This document shows, one piece after another, positions 1 through 11,120 of a stretch of DNA of 64,000 bases. Location of the stretch: the NCBI GenBank assembly GCA_963575645.1, contig OY754467.1, positions 37,197,108 through 37,261,107 of the forward strand, given 5' to 3'. A program made the position numbers and the translations under genes. Position 1 is the first letter of the stretch; each line of letters starts with the position of its first letter. The DNA is from Xanthostigma xanthostigma. Its lineage: Eukaryota > Arthropoda > Insecta > Raphidioptera > Raphidiidae. The notes under the pieces were generated by a model that was given only the letters and a program-made list of their open reading frames with translations, was not told where the DNA came from and ran no database searches.

Positions 1-274
1 ATGGACGGCCATGTGTATATCTATTATACAAGGGACACGAAATTATATAACCAACTGTAAATTGTAAGTTGAGTTCAATATTAAATGCACAATAAAATAG
101 TTAGTCAAACCAGCAACACGTTGTCCATTTGCTTTACATTACAAGAAGGAAAAAATTCCGTACAGAATTCTGCATCCACAAGCACCCAAAACTTCAGGTT
201 TATCACCGTCATACAAGGGATACTTGCGGAGCAAGGTGCAACTATAACCGCGTCTCAAACCATGAAATGAGGGA
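1..274. other. Unassigned AT-rich flank
   Basis: No convincing gene is seen. It lies just 3' of the minus-strand LINE remnant that ends at 275, so part of it may be that element's 3' untranslated region. Short open frames overlap here in different frames and none has a recognisable domain. Confidence 0.4.
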
Positions 275-894
275 TTACAGTGAGTTTGGGTCGTGCGCAC
301 GGAGTACACGGAGCGACCCGATAAGCACGGCTTTTTGCATGCGATAGACTAGTGACTCAGCATTACGCTGACATGCCGGAATAGATTTTATATTTGCCAA
401 CAGTGACAATTTGGTTCCTCCAAGAACACCAATTATAAGAACAATTAATTTAACAGAATACTCTGGATACTGTTTCCTGAGTTCAAAAAAAGGTCTTGAT
501 ATTTTGTCCGCTTCTCAGTCTTCTTCGCGGGCATGTTCGTTTCAGCAGGAGCTGAGAACTCGATGACATACATAACTCGCGTAGTTTTAACAAGAAGAAC
601 TATATCAGGCTTCGTAGCAGAAAATTGCTTGGTAGTACTGAATGAATAGTTCCAGAAAATCTTACACGATTCATTCTCGACAACGGACTCAATATCGCCG
701 GGAACATAAGGTAAAACAGGAATTTTATCAACTCTGTAATAATGTCTGAAGTGGTAATAATATAACACCCTTAGAGCAGCATTGTGGCGATGAATGTAAG
801 CGCAACTTGCATAATGACTGCATGCCGATAAGAGATGCCTATTATTAGGGTAGTATTTAAACGAGTAACTGTAAATTACAATTTTGGGTGACAA
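275..894 (-). pseudogene. LINE remnant with restriction-like endonuclease (R2/R4 type)
   Basis: This looks like the C-terminal end of a non-LTR retrotransposon polyprotein, the part that nicks target DNA. In the frame open from 894 to 445, an RHNAALRVLYY segment (about residues 36-46) is followed by VVENESCKIFWNYSF (71-85). A PD pair at residues 96-97 (KPDIVLL) and VIEFSAPAE with Glu112 then fit the PD-(D/E)XK-like endonuclease of the R2/R4/Dong superfamily. An A-run at about 485-491 marks a frameshift. In the shifted frame the similarity continues (EYSVKLIVLIIGVLGGTKLS) to a TAA at 275-277. The reverse transcriptase is absent, so the copy is 5'-truncated and dead. Family assignment is from motif memory; the exact clade is uncertain. 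Confidence 0.72.
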
Positions 895-902
895 AAATAA
901 TC

Positions 903-1471
903 AATTTGGGTGACTGTATAATTGGGTGACTAAATTACTAAGTGAGCGACTAAATTACTAAGTGAGCGACTGAATAGAAAACTGCGTTTTCTAAAAAATA
1001 TATATTTAATTAACTGTCAATAAAATATACATTTTTTAGAAAACGCCGTTCTATTCAAACAATTAACTATTTAATTCGCATACCCCGTTATCGTTCTTCT
1101 CGGAATTGTTTTTTTAAAAACTCAACATTTGCCCCTTCCCGTTTCACTGCGAGACATTTCGCATACCCCTTTATCGTTCACCCCGGAATTACAATTCGCA
1201 TACCCATTTATCGTTCACCCCGGAATTATTTTTTTAAAAACTCCACCTTTGCTCCATCGCGTTTCACTGCGAGACAATTCGCATACCCCTTTATCAAAAA
1301 AAAGCGGTGGTTTTCAGTCTTCATGAAAATGTGAGTTTTAAGTTGTAGTCTCAAAGTGAAAAAAAAAATAAAAAGTAAAAACAAAAGAAAATATCTGCTT
1401 CAAAATTACAGAAGGCATTCTAGTCGCTCACTTAGCAATTTAGTCGCTCACTTGGTAATTTAGTCACCCAA
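903..1471. mobile_element. MITE with ~50-bp terminal inverted repeats
   Basis: The left end carries TTGGGTGACTAAATTACTAA and AGTGAGCGACT repeats (about 912-972). The right end (about 1,421-1,471) carries their inverse, ending in AATTTAGTCACCCAA. A second, internal inverted pair (about 972-1,000 and 1,030-1,058, GAAAACTGCGTTTTC-like) makes a stem just inside the left end. Two imperfect ~145-bp direct copies beginning TTCGCATACCCC lie at about 1,077-1,295. No transposase is present. Superfamily not assigned. Confidence 0.6.
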
Positions 1472-1564
1472 CTATTATTTTAATATTTCAAGTTATTAAA
1501 ACAGTATCTCATCATCAGACATCAGTCGCCAAATTTGTTTTTTTATTCGACTGTTTTATAGTTC

Positions 1565-1640
1565 CCCCTATTATTATTATTGTTGTTATTATTATTTTTA
1601 TTATTTTCATTATTATTGTTATTATTTTTGTATTCCACAG
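1565..1640. repeat. Imperfect TTA/ATT microsatellite
   Basis: A run of ATT/TTG/TTA trinucleotides; on the minus strand it reads as an asparagine-rich frame that I do not regard as coding. Confidence 0.85.
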
Positions 1641-1990
1641 TTTTGTGTATTACTATTAACGTATTTCGAACGCATGTGAAGAGGGAAGAGAAATTGGAAG
1701 GCCGTAATGTAACGTAATGGAATGGAAGCAATCTCTATTCATGCATTGCCACCGACTAATAACCAATTCACGCGGTCAAGGTCGATCAATTACCTAATAT
1801 TTTAAACGGACCTCGTCAAGTTTTCGTTACATTGACATCCAATATAGAGCCCGCCAAGTTAATGTCAAAATTAACGCCAATTTACTAGGTCTCAATCAAC
1901 TGATTGCTATTTCATTTGCATTTCACATGACGAAAATAAGGACTACTGCATTAACAAAACTCTGTGGGCTGTGCCCAACTGCAGGGATTT
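1641..1990. other. Non-repetitive noncoding stretch
   Basis: Moderate base composition, with no repeat, domain or splice structure I could recognise. One of the few stretches here that looks single-copy. Confidence 0.35.
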
Positions 1991-1991
1991 T

Positions 1992-2113
1992 AACTGTGTT
2001 CACCGGTGACATTAGTGTCCACCGTGAATACGACTGTGTCCACCGTTGACATAACTGCATCCACCGAGGACACAACTGTGCCCACCGTGAACATAACTGT
2101 GTCTACCGTGTAC
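1992..2113. repeat. 21-bp minisatellite, about six units
   Basis: Imperfect units of the form AACTGTGTCCACCGTGAACAT repeat in tandem. The array is flanked by GCAGGGATTTTAACT on the left and, about 220 bp to the right, by the near-inverse AAAATCCCTGTGGGCC. It may therefore lie inside a small foldback element spanning about 1,965-2,355. Confidence 0.7.
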
Positions 2114-2445
2114 AAAGCGAGCGTTCAACACTGTCTATTCGCTCCACTAAAATTATAGCCTATACGGTTGTGAGAGCTTTTATAACAAAGACAAAAAATG
2201 CATTATTAATTTTACCTTAGAATTATGTATATATTTCAAAAAATAAAAATAAAATAATTCTAGTTAACAAGAAAGATATAAACTAATATAGGCAATCAGT
2301 CTACCGGGCTGGATGGGCCCCGGTCTACCGAGAAAACTCCCAAAATCCCTGTGGGCCGTATCCGCTGCTGAAAGAGTTTACAAAGTACACACGTATACAT
2401 TAGTTGACTTGGCACAACTGAGTATTATTTGACAATTGACAGCAA

Positions 2446-2727
2446 AGGGGCGTTCACAAATTACTTGAGGTCACTTTGGTGATTTTTCGACCACCTTGGT
2501 GAGATGTCGTATAAGATTTTGCTTGACCCCCCCACTTCTAATCTCACGTCAGATATTTCAAAATGCGTATTTTTAATTCAGTTTTCTCGCAATTTTACAC
2601 TGTTTCTTGCGGGAAAAAATTACGTTTTTCTTGCTAAGACCCCCATTCTCCCTTACGTGAGATTGGGTGAGGTTTCCCTAGACCCCCCCCCCCCTAAACT
2701 CTTCACGTAATTTGTGAACGCCCCCCC
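2446..2727. mobile_element. Short MITE, GGGGCGTTCACAAATTAC ends
   Basis: Left end GGGGCGTTCACAAATTAC and right end GTAATTTGTGAACGCCCC are exact inverses, about 280 bp apart. The interior has further partial symmetry around C-rich runs (GACCCCCCCA and CTAGACCCCCCC). A diverged relative of the same general type lies at 34,912-35,250. Ends of this form recur in insect genomes (from memory). Confidence 0.65.
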
Positions 2728-2799
2728 TCCAATATGTACAAGAGAGAAACGATTTTTAGCAAGAGAGAAACCTGCCTAATAAAGCACACCTGCAGCATA

Positions 2800-3125
2800 T
2801 ATTTAATACCCTCTATATTGCTAGCAAACATCGGGAGACCGAGAGAAAGACTTAAACACTACGGTGCAAACATTAAATAACATTTAAACATCTGTCTCAC
2901 TTATTATACTCTGAGTCTCATGCGCATGTCCGTGAATGGATACGCGTCAGTTTGCACATGGAATTAAGCTTGCTCTATTCCACTTACTAATTTAACCACC
3001 ACAGACGCGACACTTGCGCACAACGGGTCAAGTAAAAAGAAAGAGATAGTCATTTGCTGTCTCACTTTACGGGCCACGCTTCCACTTACGGCCACTAGCT
3101 ATATAGAAGTTATTAAATATATGAC
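2800..3125 (+). repeat. Dispersed repeat D, copy 1
   Basis: About 325 bp shared with 35,818-36,140 (same strand) and 37,185-37,530 (opposite strand). Markers are TCTATATTGCTAGC, CTGTCTCACTTATTATACTC, ATGCGCATGTCCGTGAATGG and GGCCACGCTTCCACTTACGG. No coding potential or terminal repeats were recognised. Confidence 0.7.
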
Positions 3126-3523
3126 ACCATATAATATTTCCATTATGCGATAAACCTCAGTATGTCGGAAACTGTTTGGGAAACTCTGTTATTGCGCAAA
3201 ATACAACGACTATATTCGAAAACACTTGTTTTAATTGTATCGAATCTCGCCGTTTAGTTAACTGTTATTGTTAGCGGAGTAAATACAAATTATATATACA
3301 GTACAAAGATAGTAGTCGCCAGTAGATACCGTAGTACTACTGTTTATGTAGCGATTTAGCGGAAACTGTCGTTAAAATAGAAACCGGCAAAAATAAACTC
3401 AAAGAAGAAGAAGAAGAAAGAGAAGAAGTCACTTGACAGAATTCGCAAACACTTTAAACAACATCGCCGTGTACAACAGGTCGTTTCATTAAGGCGTTGA
3501 CCGTGTTAACTGTTAATCAAATA
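3126..3523. other. AT-rich spacer with AAG microsatellite
   Basis: Contains an AAG/AGAAG purine tract at about 3,400-3,428. Nothing else recognised. Confidence 0.4.
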
Positions 3524-3933
3524 CAGTCAAACCTGAGTGAGTGAGAACTGGGTAAGCGAGAAAACTCTCTAAGTGAGAGTAACTGCCAGGTACCGTTTTT
3601 GTTACCCTCTAAAACCTCTATAAGTGAGAAACAGAAACCCCTGTAAGAGAAAGACGTTTTTCACTCATCATGAACCTCTATAACTGAGACTACTACTTGC
3701 CTGTACCTCTATAAGCAATAGTCGAACGTATTAATACTTTCACGAAATTTAAGAATAAATTAAAATTATCTGAACTAGCATTGTTTTTGTATAGTTTTTA
3801 TAGACGTCTATAAGTGAGAAAGGCCACGTCACGTCTGTACCTCTATAAGCTAGAAATTAGGGATAGTGAAAAACCTCCATAAGCGAAAAAGAGATCGCGG
3901 TCCTTTGAACTCTTGCTTATCCAGGTTCGACTG
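3524..3933. mobile_element. Pogo-like MITE, CAGTCAAACCTG ends
   Basis: Starts CAGTCAAACCTGAGTGAG and ends CCAGGTTCGACTG, flanked by TA on both sides. Internally TAAGTGAGAA-type repeats fill much of the element. CAGT...ACTG ends plus a TA duplication fit the pogo/Tigger branch of Tc1/mariner transposons. It is too short for a transposase gene. Confidence 0.7.
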
Positions 3934-5375
3934 TATTTAACAGTATATAATATATATTATGGGTCTATAATGCTGATTTGCAGAAAACATTGTAAAAAAA
4001 TTGATTTTTCAATGGTCTTAGAATGTGATCATATAATTACAATTTTTATTCACGCATGAGCAATCTAATGTTGCAGTCGTTGTGAAACTCCCTGGCATTT
4101 TGGAATCAGATTGCACTCACACAAAAACAATATATTAACGTACATAGAAAAATGTAGCTCTTCAAGCTAAATTTTAATCAAAAGCTTACCGGCCAGCAGA
4201 ACTCCAAGCAGTGTTTTTAGCAGCGTTGCTAGCCTCGTGTGAAGCTTAGATTCACCGGTAACTACTAGTACAACTCATTTTAAAAACAATGTCTGGGCGA
4301 CCGAGCTTTGCTCGGATGAGTTCAATAAGCATTGTCTTAATTTGCTGTTATATGTTGATATACTATTTTTTTCAAACTGTATCTTTCTGAAACGAATATT
4401 GTTTCTATGAAACATTTCCACGTTATGTATTTTTAAATACATATTTAACCCTCAAGGGTCACGGATTGTTATATTTTTGATAATACCTGTATATATTTTA
4501 AGCAGCTAAGTAATTTTTCACGTAGCTGTCATCATTTCCTATGGGGATATTTCACGTTTTATTCATCCCATTTAAATCGTATTATGATTTGTGTGTAGGT
4601 GCAAAATATCTAATTAATTGTTGGATAGGTAAACATTAATATTAATTGTGAATATTTAACCATAAGAACGCACAACCTTTTTGTGTGAAAAATTAAGATT
4701 TATAAAGGCTGTAATGTACTTCATTATCTAGATGGATTGCTTCTTTGTACACTGTTGCCATATCTGCCAAGCCATTACGGCTTTTGTTAAACACGCTCCT
4801 CAAAGCGTAATCAATACAGCGTGACGTTTTAAAAAAATATCATTTGTTATCTGAAACGGTATACTTTACAAACATTAAATTAATAGTGCTATAGCCGTAT
4901 TTATCGGGGGTTGTTCACTCCCTGTTTTTTGGAATCGTAGAGGGTCAGTAAGTATGGAACCGGAGTGCATCCACTCAGTTTTTTTACTGTATCTCCCTAA
5001 CCGCGAATCTCACAAAAATGTTGTAGACAGCAATTTTGTAGATAATAAAATTCTCTTCAACTTTTATGAATAACTTTTTGACGTTGCTTTAATAATAAGA
5101 ACGGTATTGGTAATTTTAATTAATTTTTTTGTAAATTATATAAAAATATCATTACCACAGTTATCTATAAGAGACAGCGTTATCATTTCATATTGTTACG
5201 ACTATGGTTATAACAATTGGGAAAGTTATTGATAATAGTCTTGTATAAGAAACCACTTCGATATTTATATAGAACTATTGAGGGAAACTATGGAAGATTA
5301 GCAGAACATGGATATTGAATAACCTTTCCTGAACTGAAGAGAATAAGAAAACCAAAGACGTTGTTTATGTTGTCT
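3934..5375. other. AT-rich noncoding stretch
   Basis: No gene seen. A dispersed intron-type repeat edge with GGGCGACCGAGCTTTGCTCGG lies near 4,297-4,317. The remainder has no terminal repeats or coding signature I can support. Confidence 0.4.
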
Positions 5376-5379
5376 CCGC

Positions 5380-5460
5380 TGGGAATGCTGGGATTCGACC
5401 TTAATACCTTTCGAATAAGAGTCTAAGTACCTACTCTCGTTATCACGCAACTCGGTGTAT
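5380..5460 (-). repeat. tRNA-derived SINE head, degenerate
   Basis: On the minus strand, GCGTGATAACGAGAGTAGG resembles a pol III A box and GGTCGAATCCCAG resembles a B box, at tRNA-like spacing. No intact acceptor stem can be drawn, so this reads as a decayed tRNA-derived repeat and not a tRNA gene. Confidence 0.4.
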
Positions 5461-5714
5461 TATCAAAAATATTACCTTTGTTTATATTCAACAATTTTAA
5501 TTGACTGTTATGTATGAATATAATTATTATTATACTTAAAAAACCGTTTAAAAAACTTTCTCATTATTACACGCGAAATGCATTAGAAAAATTAAGTTTC
5601 TTTTCCTGGAAATTTCAGTTCGTCTTTTCGATGTACTAATTGCTAACCCATATTTTTTATTCATATCCGTTTTCATGTTTCTTTGAAATTATAGTTCAGA
5701 ATTGAAGTTGTTTC

Positions 5715-6092
5715 ACATACAGTGAACGCCCTCCCCTAAGTTTAAAAAAAAAATTTAAACAAAACTTTCTTGAAAAAATAAATAGAATAATAAGCCGTTA
5801 TGAAAAGTATACCATTACCTATTATATAAAAAACACCGTCATAGCATATATCTCTTCTGCGCATGCGCCGATTTTCACCAAAAACAATAGGGCTCTTTTT
5901 ATTTGCATACTAAACATCCTCCCAAAATTTGGTTTCAATCCGCTCATCCATTTGACCTTTATTGTGTACACAGACTAACACGCACAGAGTTTTTCCAAAA
6001 ATATATTTTTTTGTATTCGGGGGACCTCAAAACGGAATGTGATTTTTGACCTAAACTAGTACCATTTCCCACTTGTGGGTTGGAATGGTAAA
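5715..6092 (+). repeat. Dispersed repeat X, copy 1 (5'-truncated)
   Basis: Shares with 7,332-7,849 the blocks AACTTTCTTGAAAAAAT, GCATGCGCCGA, CCTCCCAAAATTTGGTTTCA and the end CCACTTGTGGGTTGGAATGG. The left terminus is missing. The same family contributes parts of the composite insertion arms (12.4-13.1 and 16.3-16.4 kb). Confidence 0.7.
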
Positions 6093-6535
6093 ATCGTTAT
6101 ACAGCGGAACTAAACGTAAAAAACAATTAGCGTTTCCTTTTCATCTAGAACGTTCTAAAAGAATTCTCCTTTCCTACACACACAGTCATTGTATTTATGA
6201 GAAGAGATTAATGTGTTTTTTAATTATTTATAAAACTCTTATACTGACATTCATTTTAATTTTCGTTTTGTTTGAAAAGAAAACTTCATGCTGGCCAACT
6301 TCTAGAGTAAGAAAACATTCATACTCTATACGTGGACTGTGCACATTCTAGTTCTTCGTAAGTTCGTACCATTTAACGGGATTAAAATTTGTCGCGACAA
6401 ATTAAATTTTCAACTTTAAATTGATAATTTTCAACAGTTGCAGCTAATTTATATCTCTATTTACTAGTGTTTTCTTAAATTATAATTCACCGAGAGAAAC
6501 ATAAATTATTTACGATGCCTATGCAATAGAGTATT
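6093..6535. other. AT-rich noncoding spacer
   Basis: No feature recognised beyond short AT-rich open frames. Confidence 0.4.
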
Positions 6536-6537
6536 AT

Positions 6538-7037
6538 AGTGCAAGATCCGGTATTAGAAATATATACCCTCATCTGTTATTTGATGATGACAAAAATTAT
6601 ATGTTAGATAGCATATACATTGATAAATCGCACATGGGTTGCCTATAGCTAAATCGCGTACCGATGCTGTTAAATTAAATAAATTCCAATAAACTTTTTT
6701 GGATCAACTTCCCCGATTTGTTAATCATAAAAATCGAGCCAATATGATAGAATGTGACACAAGAATTGGAATATTCCATTGATTCTACACATAAATATAG
6801 ATCATCCACATAAACATACCTATCTTGTAAATAATCGTGTTGTACTTTGAGTTCATATTCTCTCATATTAGGTTAATTAGAATTTATTTAATTTAACAGC
6901 ATCGGTACGCCATTTAGCTAGGCAATCCATGTGCGATTTATAAATGTCGGTATATATTATCTAACATATTTAATCTTTGTCATCTTCAAAATATAACAGA
7001 TGACGGTATATATTTCTAATACCGGATCTTAGACTAT
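6538..7037. mobile_element. Foldback MITE with ~150-bp inverted arms
   Basis: Left end TAGTGCAAGATCCGGTATTA and right end TAATACCGGATCTTAGACTA are inverse. The arms extend inward to about 6,685 and 6,875 (AACAGCATCGGTACG on the right, CGTACCGATGCTGTT on the left). About 190 bp of unique sequence sits in the middle. TA at both ends suggests a TA target. No transposase. Confidence 0.75.
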
Positions 7038-7039
7038 TA

Positions 7040-7200
7040 AGGTCGCTGCACAAGAGTACAAATTTTAAACAAAAACCTTTCTCGTTTATCGCTCTTTCTA
7101 TTATTGAAAACCGTATGAAAATCCGTTCGGTAGTTGTTGAGTTTATCGCGTTCTAACAGACAGACACGGCGGAGGGACTTTGTTTTATATGTATAGATAA
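7040..7200 (+). repeat. LINE/SINE-tail type dispersed repeat fragment
   Basis: Contains a 'cgttcggtagttgttgagtt' block followed by CAGACAGACACGGCGGAGGG and a TATGTATAGAT end. This layout is common to short intron-associated insect repeats. No coding capacity. Confidence 0.45.
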
Positions 7201-7331
7201 ATATTCATTTTGAGCGTAATAATTCAATCATTAGGAAAGGTAAGCTAAATTGATAAAAAATATTTTTTTAATCAATCTCAATATATCTTCGAACCTGTTT
7301 ACACGAAATAAAAAAAATCCAGTCAATTGGG

Positions 7332-7849
7332 CAACGGGACCATTCCATCTTAAAAATATTGACATTTAGTATAATACATAAGGAGAATAAAATTTAATCA
7401 AAAATCAAAGCATGCTAAACTAGTTTATTTCTGACAGATCTACGGTACAAAACAATAGTTGATTTTTTTTTATTTTCACAAAAAAAAAATTTAAAAAAAC
7501 TTTCTTGAAAAAATGAATAAAATAATAAACCGTTATGAAAAGTATCCCATTATTATATAAAAAGCAACGTTATAGCATATATCTCTTTTGTGCATGCGCC
7601 GACTTTCCCCAAAAACAATAGGGCTCTTCATATTTACGTATCAAATATCCTCCCAAAATTTGGTTTCAATCCGTTCATCCTTTTGAGCTGTATCGTGTTC
7701 ACAGATTAACAAACGCACAGAGTTTTTCCAAAAATAAGTTTTTTAAATTCGGGGGACCTTAAAACGAAAAGATATTGTAAAATTTTGAAAAGTGATTTTT
7801 GACCTAAATTAGTAAGTACCATTCCCCACTTGTGGGTTGGAATGGTAAA
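7332..7849 (+). repeat. Dispersed repeat X, most complete copy
   Basis: Left end ACCATTCCATC and right end GTTGGAATGGT form a short inverted pair. Inside are the GCATGCGCC block and CCTCCCAAAATTTGGTTTCA. The 5' half corresponds to 12,446 onward in the composite insertion. No target duplication was found. Confidence 0.6.
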
Positions 7850-8329
7850 AAATAATATTACAACCAAGCGACAATAATCACACATCGCAAAATAGCTACC
7901 ATTATGTGCCACGAAGATATGTATTATGTGAAACATTTAACAGTCAATTAAGAATAAGTGAGTTAGGGGGGCAAGGCAAGGAGATGAAAAACAATCTTTG
8001 CGCACTGATTTCTCCCCATTTTGAACATTAGAAGACAAACCGCAAGACTGCGGCACGTATATATACTGAGAATTTAATTAAAAAATCACGGGCGTTCCAC
8101 CGTAGGCGGGGAAGTCCCGCTGCACACAGCCGCCTATCGCACAATCGGTACGCAGTTAGTTACTTACCGACCTGTGTGTTTGCACAAGTACTACCAACCT
8201 AGGTAAAGACGGGAGCAGTAGATATTCGAAGTACGGCCATTGACATAAAGAATCGACGCCGCAACAGGCCAAGAAAGTGTTTGAAGAAGGAGATAGACGT
8301 TGTTTCTAATCAAACTCGAACCAAATTAA
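7850..8329. other. Unassigned stretch with higher GC
   Basis: 8,040-8,300 is more GC-rich than its surroundings, with a TATATATA run near 8,058 and a GGTAAAGAC donor-like site near 8,200. No open frame of useful length or convincing exon emerged. Confidence 0.3.
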
Positions 8330-8870
8330 ATAAACATGCAGGGTTCCGTACTCGAAGGGTACCCAACGGGACCCTATTACTAAGCCTCCGCTGCCCGTCT
8401 GTCAGCGGGCTGTATCTATAAAACCGTAATAGGTAGAGAGTTGAAATTTTCACAGAGTGTATTTCTATTGCCGCTATAACAACAAGTAATGAAAAACCAA
8501 GATGGCGAATTTCAAAATGGCCGCCATGCAAATTAGAAAAAATTGTCCGATTAAGCTGATATTAAGCGTGTGTATTGAGATCTATTAACAATATACGAAA
8601 ATGAAAGAAAAAAAGATGGCGCGATTTTCAAAAAAGCCGCGTTGCAAATTAAAAAAAGTGTCCGATTTAACTGATATTGGGCATGCGTGTTCAGTCCTAT
8701 TAAAATTACACGAGAATGAAAAACAAAACAAAGACGGCAAATTTAAAAATGGCCGCCATGTAAAAAAAAATCTCATTAAGCTGGTATTGGGCATGCGTGT
8801 AAAAAGTACATATTGTTATGTCTTATGCGAGTCTGACTCGCACTTGACCGGTTTTCTTGTAATATAATTC
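8330..8870 (+). repeat. Insect intron-type repeat with triple ~125-bp tandem core
   Basis: The head has AGGGTTCCGTACTCG and ACGGGACCCTATTACTAAG. The tail has GCGAGTCTGACTCGCACTTG. Between them lie three diverged tandem units (about 8,498, 8,615 and 8,735), each with AAGATGGCG-like and, in two, AATGGCCGCCATG sequences. From memory, such heads and tails are common in Lepidoptera. Confidence 0.6.
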
Positions 8871-8908
8871 TACCCCACTACGACTGACTGAAAAGTGCAT
8901 ACAGGCTG

Positions 8909-9455
8909 ATTTTTAAGTTGATTCTTTTTTTAACAGCGTGTAGAAATCAAATAGACGAACAAATATGTCAAGTAACTTTTTTATCATAGACGAACAAATA
9001 TGTCAAGTAACTTTTTTATCAAAATTCAGAAATGAAAGAGGAACGGGTTTTCAAGTTTTATTAAATTTTATGAAATTTTGAGGTTGTTCCTGGCGTTATG
9101 TTATGTCACTATACATTATGTCATTATCAAGTATTCACAGAAATTTTCCGATTAAGTTGTCTTCGTTTTGTTGAACACAAAGATGCGTGCGTAGTAGCCA
9201 TGCTTCTGTACATGCGATAAGGGCCTTTTGTGAATTATTTGAGATGCATTTTCGATTCGTGCTACCATTTCTTCGCGTGTATTAACCGGGATTTTGAATT
9301 AAGTAAATGAAACTAAAAAAATTTAATTAAACTTTGTAAAGCTGTTTCTCTCTTATTTTTCAGTTTTGACAAAAAAGTTACTTAAAAAATTAGTTCGTCT
9401 ATTTGATTTCTACAAAAGAAGCTAAAAAAGAAGAATCAACTTAAAAATTATCGAC
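8909..9455. mobile_element. MITE with ~80-bp inverted ends
   Basis: The left end (TTTTTAAGTTGATTCTT, then GTAGAAATCAAATAGACGAA) is inverted at the right end (TTCGTCTATTTGATTTCTAC, then AAGAATCAACTTAAAAA). A 36-bp block beginning ATAGACGAACAAATATGTCA is tandemly duplicated at about 8,951 and 8,987, so the left arm is one unit longer. Confidence 0.7.
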
Positions 9456-10158
9456 GCAACTAGAAGTTTTACTTCTGGTAAACCAGCTATCAGTCGTATC
9501 CTAAGCTTTCTTATTTTCACGATCCACACACAAAAAGAGAAAGAGAGAGAAACGCACATAGGTAGTATATGCAGGAAAGGTCTGTAATAGCGACGCCATA
9601 AATTAATAAGTTAATTACTTGGAACGACACATTTTAAATTACGCCGCCAGCCGCTCTGCTGTATTCCATCTTCCTTGTGCTCGAATTGGGTTATTATGTA
9701 ATAGGTACCAACCTACCGTGTCGCGCTATGCTTCATAGAAATACAGAAAAACGCCGTGTTTTTTTTTTTAATAATATGCCACAACGTACCGAAAATTAAT
9801 GTGCACGTATAATTATAGCAATACGCTAGCGAAATAGATTGTTGTTTATTGTTGCTGTTCATTTCAAATATTAAGCCTTAACTATACCTAGAACTCGACT
9901 CTTTAAACATAGGACTTATGGCCATATTCACCGAACGTACGTAGTTATTTATTCGGTTCATTTGTTCTTTAGGTAACTATTCCTCCGAATAAATAGCGAT
10001 AATGCAATTCACCAACCATAATTATGTTTACTGCAAGTATAAATCTATTCTGTCTTACTTTAGGGGTATGAATATTTATTCGCCTGATAAAATAATAATG
10101 GCCGCCACATAGATCATAATACCTAATCTATAAACGTGGAGTATTATATCTACATTAT
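9456..10158. other. Noncoding stretch
   Basis: Only AG-rich low complexity near 9,535-9,552 and weak local symmetry near 9,945-9,985 (TATTCGG / CCGAATAA). No gene found. Confidence 0.4.
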
Positions 10159-10281
10159 AAGAATCGCAGGATTGTGGACAAAAAGTTCTTTATTCAGTGT
10201 ACGACGTTTGGTCTATAAATTTAGACTTTTTCAAGTACAATTAATATGAAAATTTTTTTTTTCCACAATCCTGCGATTCTT
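10159..10281 (-). mobile_element. Small inverted-repeat unit enclosing a hammerhead-like motif
   Basis: AAGAATCGCAGGATTGTGGA (10,159-10,178) and its exact inverse (10,262-10,281) enclose 83 bp. On the minus strand, 10,204-10,234 reads CTTGAAAAAGTCTAAAT then TATAGACCAAACG, a degenerate version of the Penelope-end motif seen at 31,913. Probably a solitary end of a Penelope-like element. Confidence 0.5.
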
Positions 10282-10690
10282 ATTAATAATTGTCTCGATG
10301 GACGCGATTTCTAATATATATTATATCTACAGTTGCTCTTGTGAATTTATTTATGTGTTCTTTATTAACCTTTTGTGAAATGTATATAGTTGTAAAACAT
10401 TAAAATCAGTGGAAGTTTTTGTGTGCAATAGGGGTAGGATAAAACATTATTTTGTGAAACTTTTTTGACGTTTACACTAACGCCATCGGTCGGATTTTTT
10501 GGTGAACGTCAGAATATTCAACAAAAAGAGCAAGGAGTAAAATGCAGTGTAAATTTATTCTTTAACTAACTTTTCTACCTGTTAATTTGCTTGGTGAATT
10601 GAAAGTAAATTTTATTCTCACGATTACATTTGTTCCAAGATTAGTAACTGCTATCTTCAATAATATTTTTTTCCATTAATAGTATATTAC
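10282..10690. other. Noncoding stretch
   Basis: AT-rich, with no recognised repeat or exon. Confidence 0.4.
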
Positions 10691-10699
10691 ACCCCAAGG

Positions 10700-11120
10700 A
10701 TATAAGGGCATAAAGTTTCAGATTCTTGCACTGCGCGTCACGATGCCGAGGGCATCATGACGCCCAGCTCAAGGCTCTCAAACCTTCTGCCCGTGTGGTG
10801 TACACTATTTTTCTTCAAACCTCGGTCAAAAGTACGCTTATTAATTAATTAATTACTTATTAATTACATAAAAACACTGATAAATTCCAAGCGAGCAGTT
10901 TTGATGTTATACGTAAAAGCACGAATGACAGCTATTAGCGACAATTGATTGACAGTAGTCTCTTGGAGCAATGTACATGATAACCATTTTTCTTTATGGC
11001 CGGTCGAAAGTACGTACTTCCGGCATCAGTGCGTGTAATCTCACCAATGCATAAATGTTAGACTTTCTGCCTTAGAATTGATGCCGGAAGTATGTATTTT
11101 CGGCCGAGGTATGAAGATCT
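10700..11120. mobile_element. Repeat family Y, partial copy
   Basis: Shares with 38,179-38,828 and 45,397-47,093 the blocks ATTACATAAAAACAC, TAGACTTTCTGCCTTA, GAAAGTACGTACTTCCGG and the end CGAGGTATGAAGA. The central GATGCCGAGGGCATC stem is also found at 47.0 kb. The left inverted arm is missing. Confidence 0.65.

Noticed and set aside
445..560. First C-terminal residues of the 149-codon frame as the true protein end
   Set aside because: Similarity to LINE endonucleases continues in another frame after the A-run near 485-491, so the frame's own end is a frameshift artefact.
8585..8867. Lys-rich frame (88 codons) at 8,601-8,867 and its antisense
   Set aside because: Product of the three-unit ~125-bp tandem core of a dispersed repeat.
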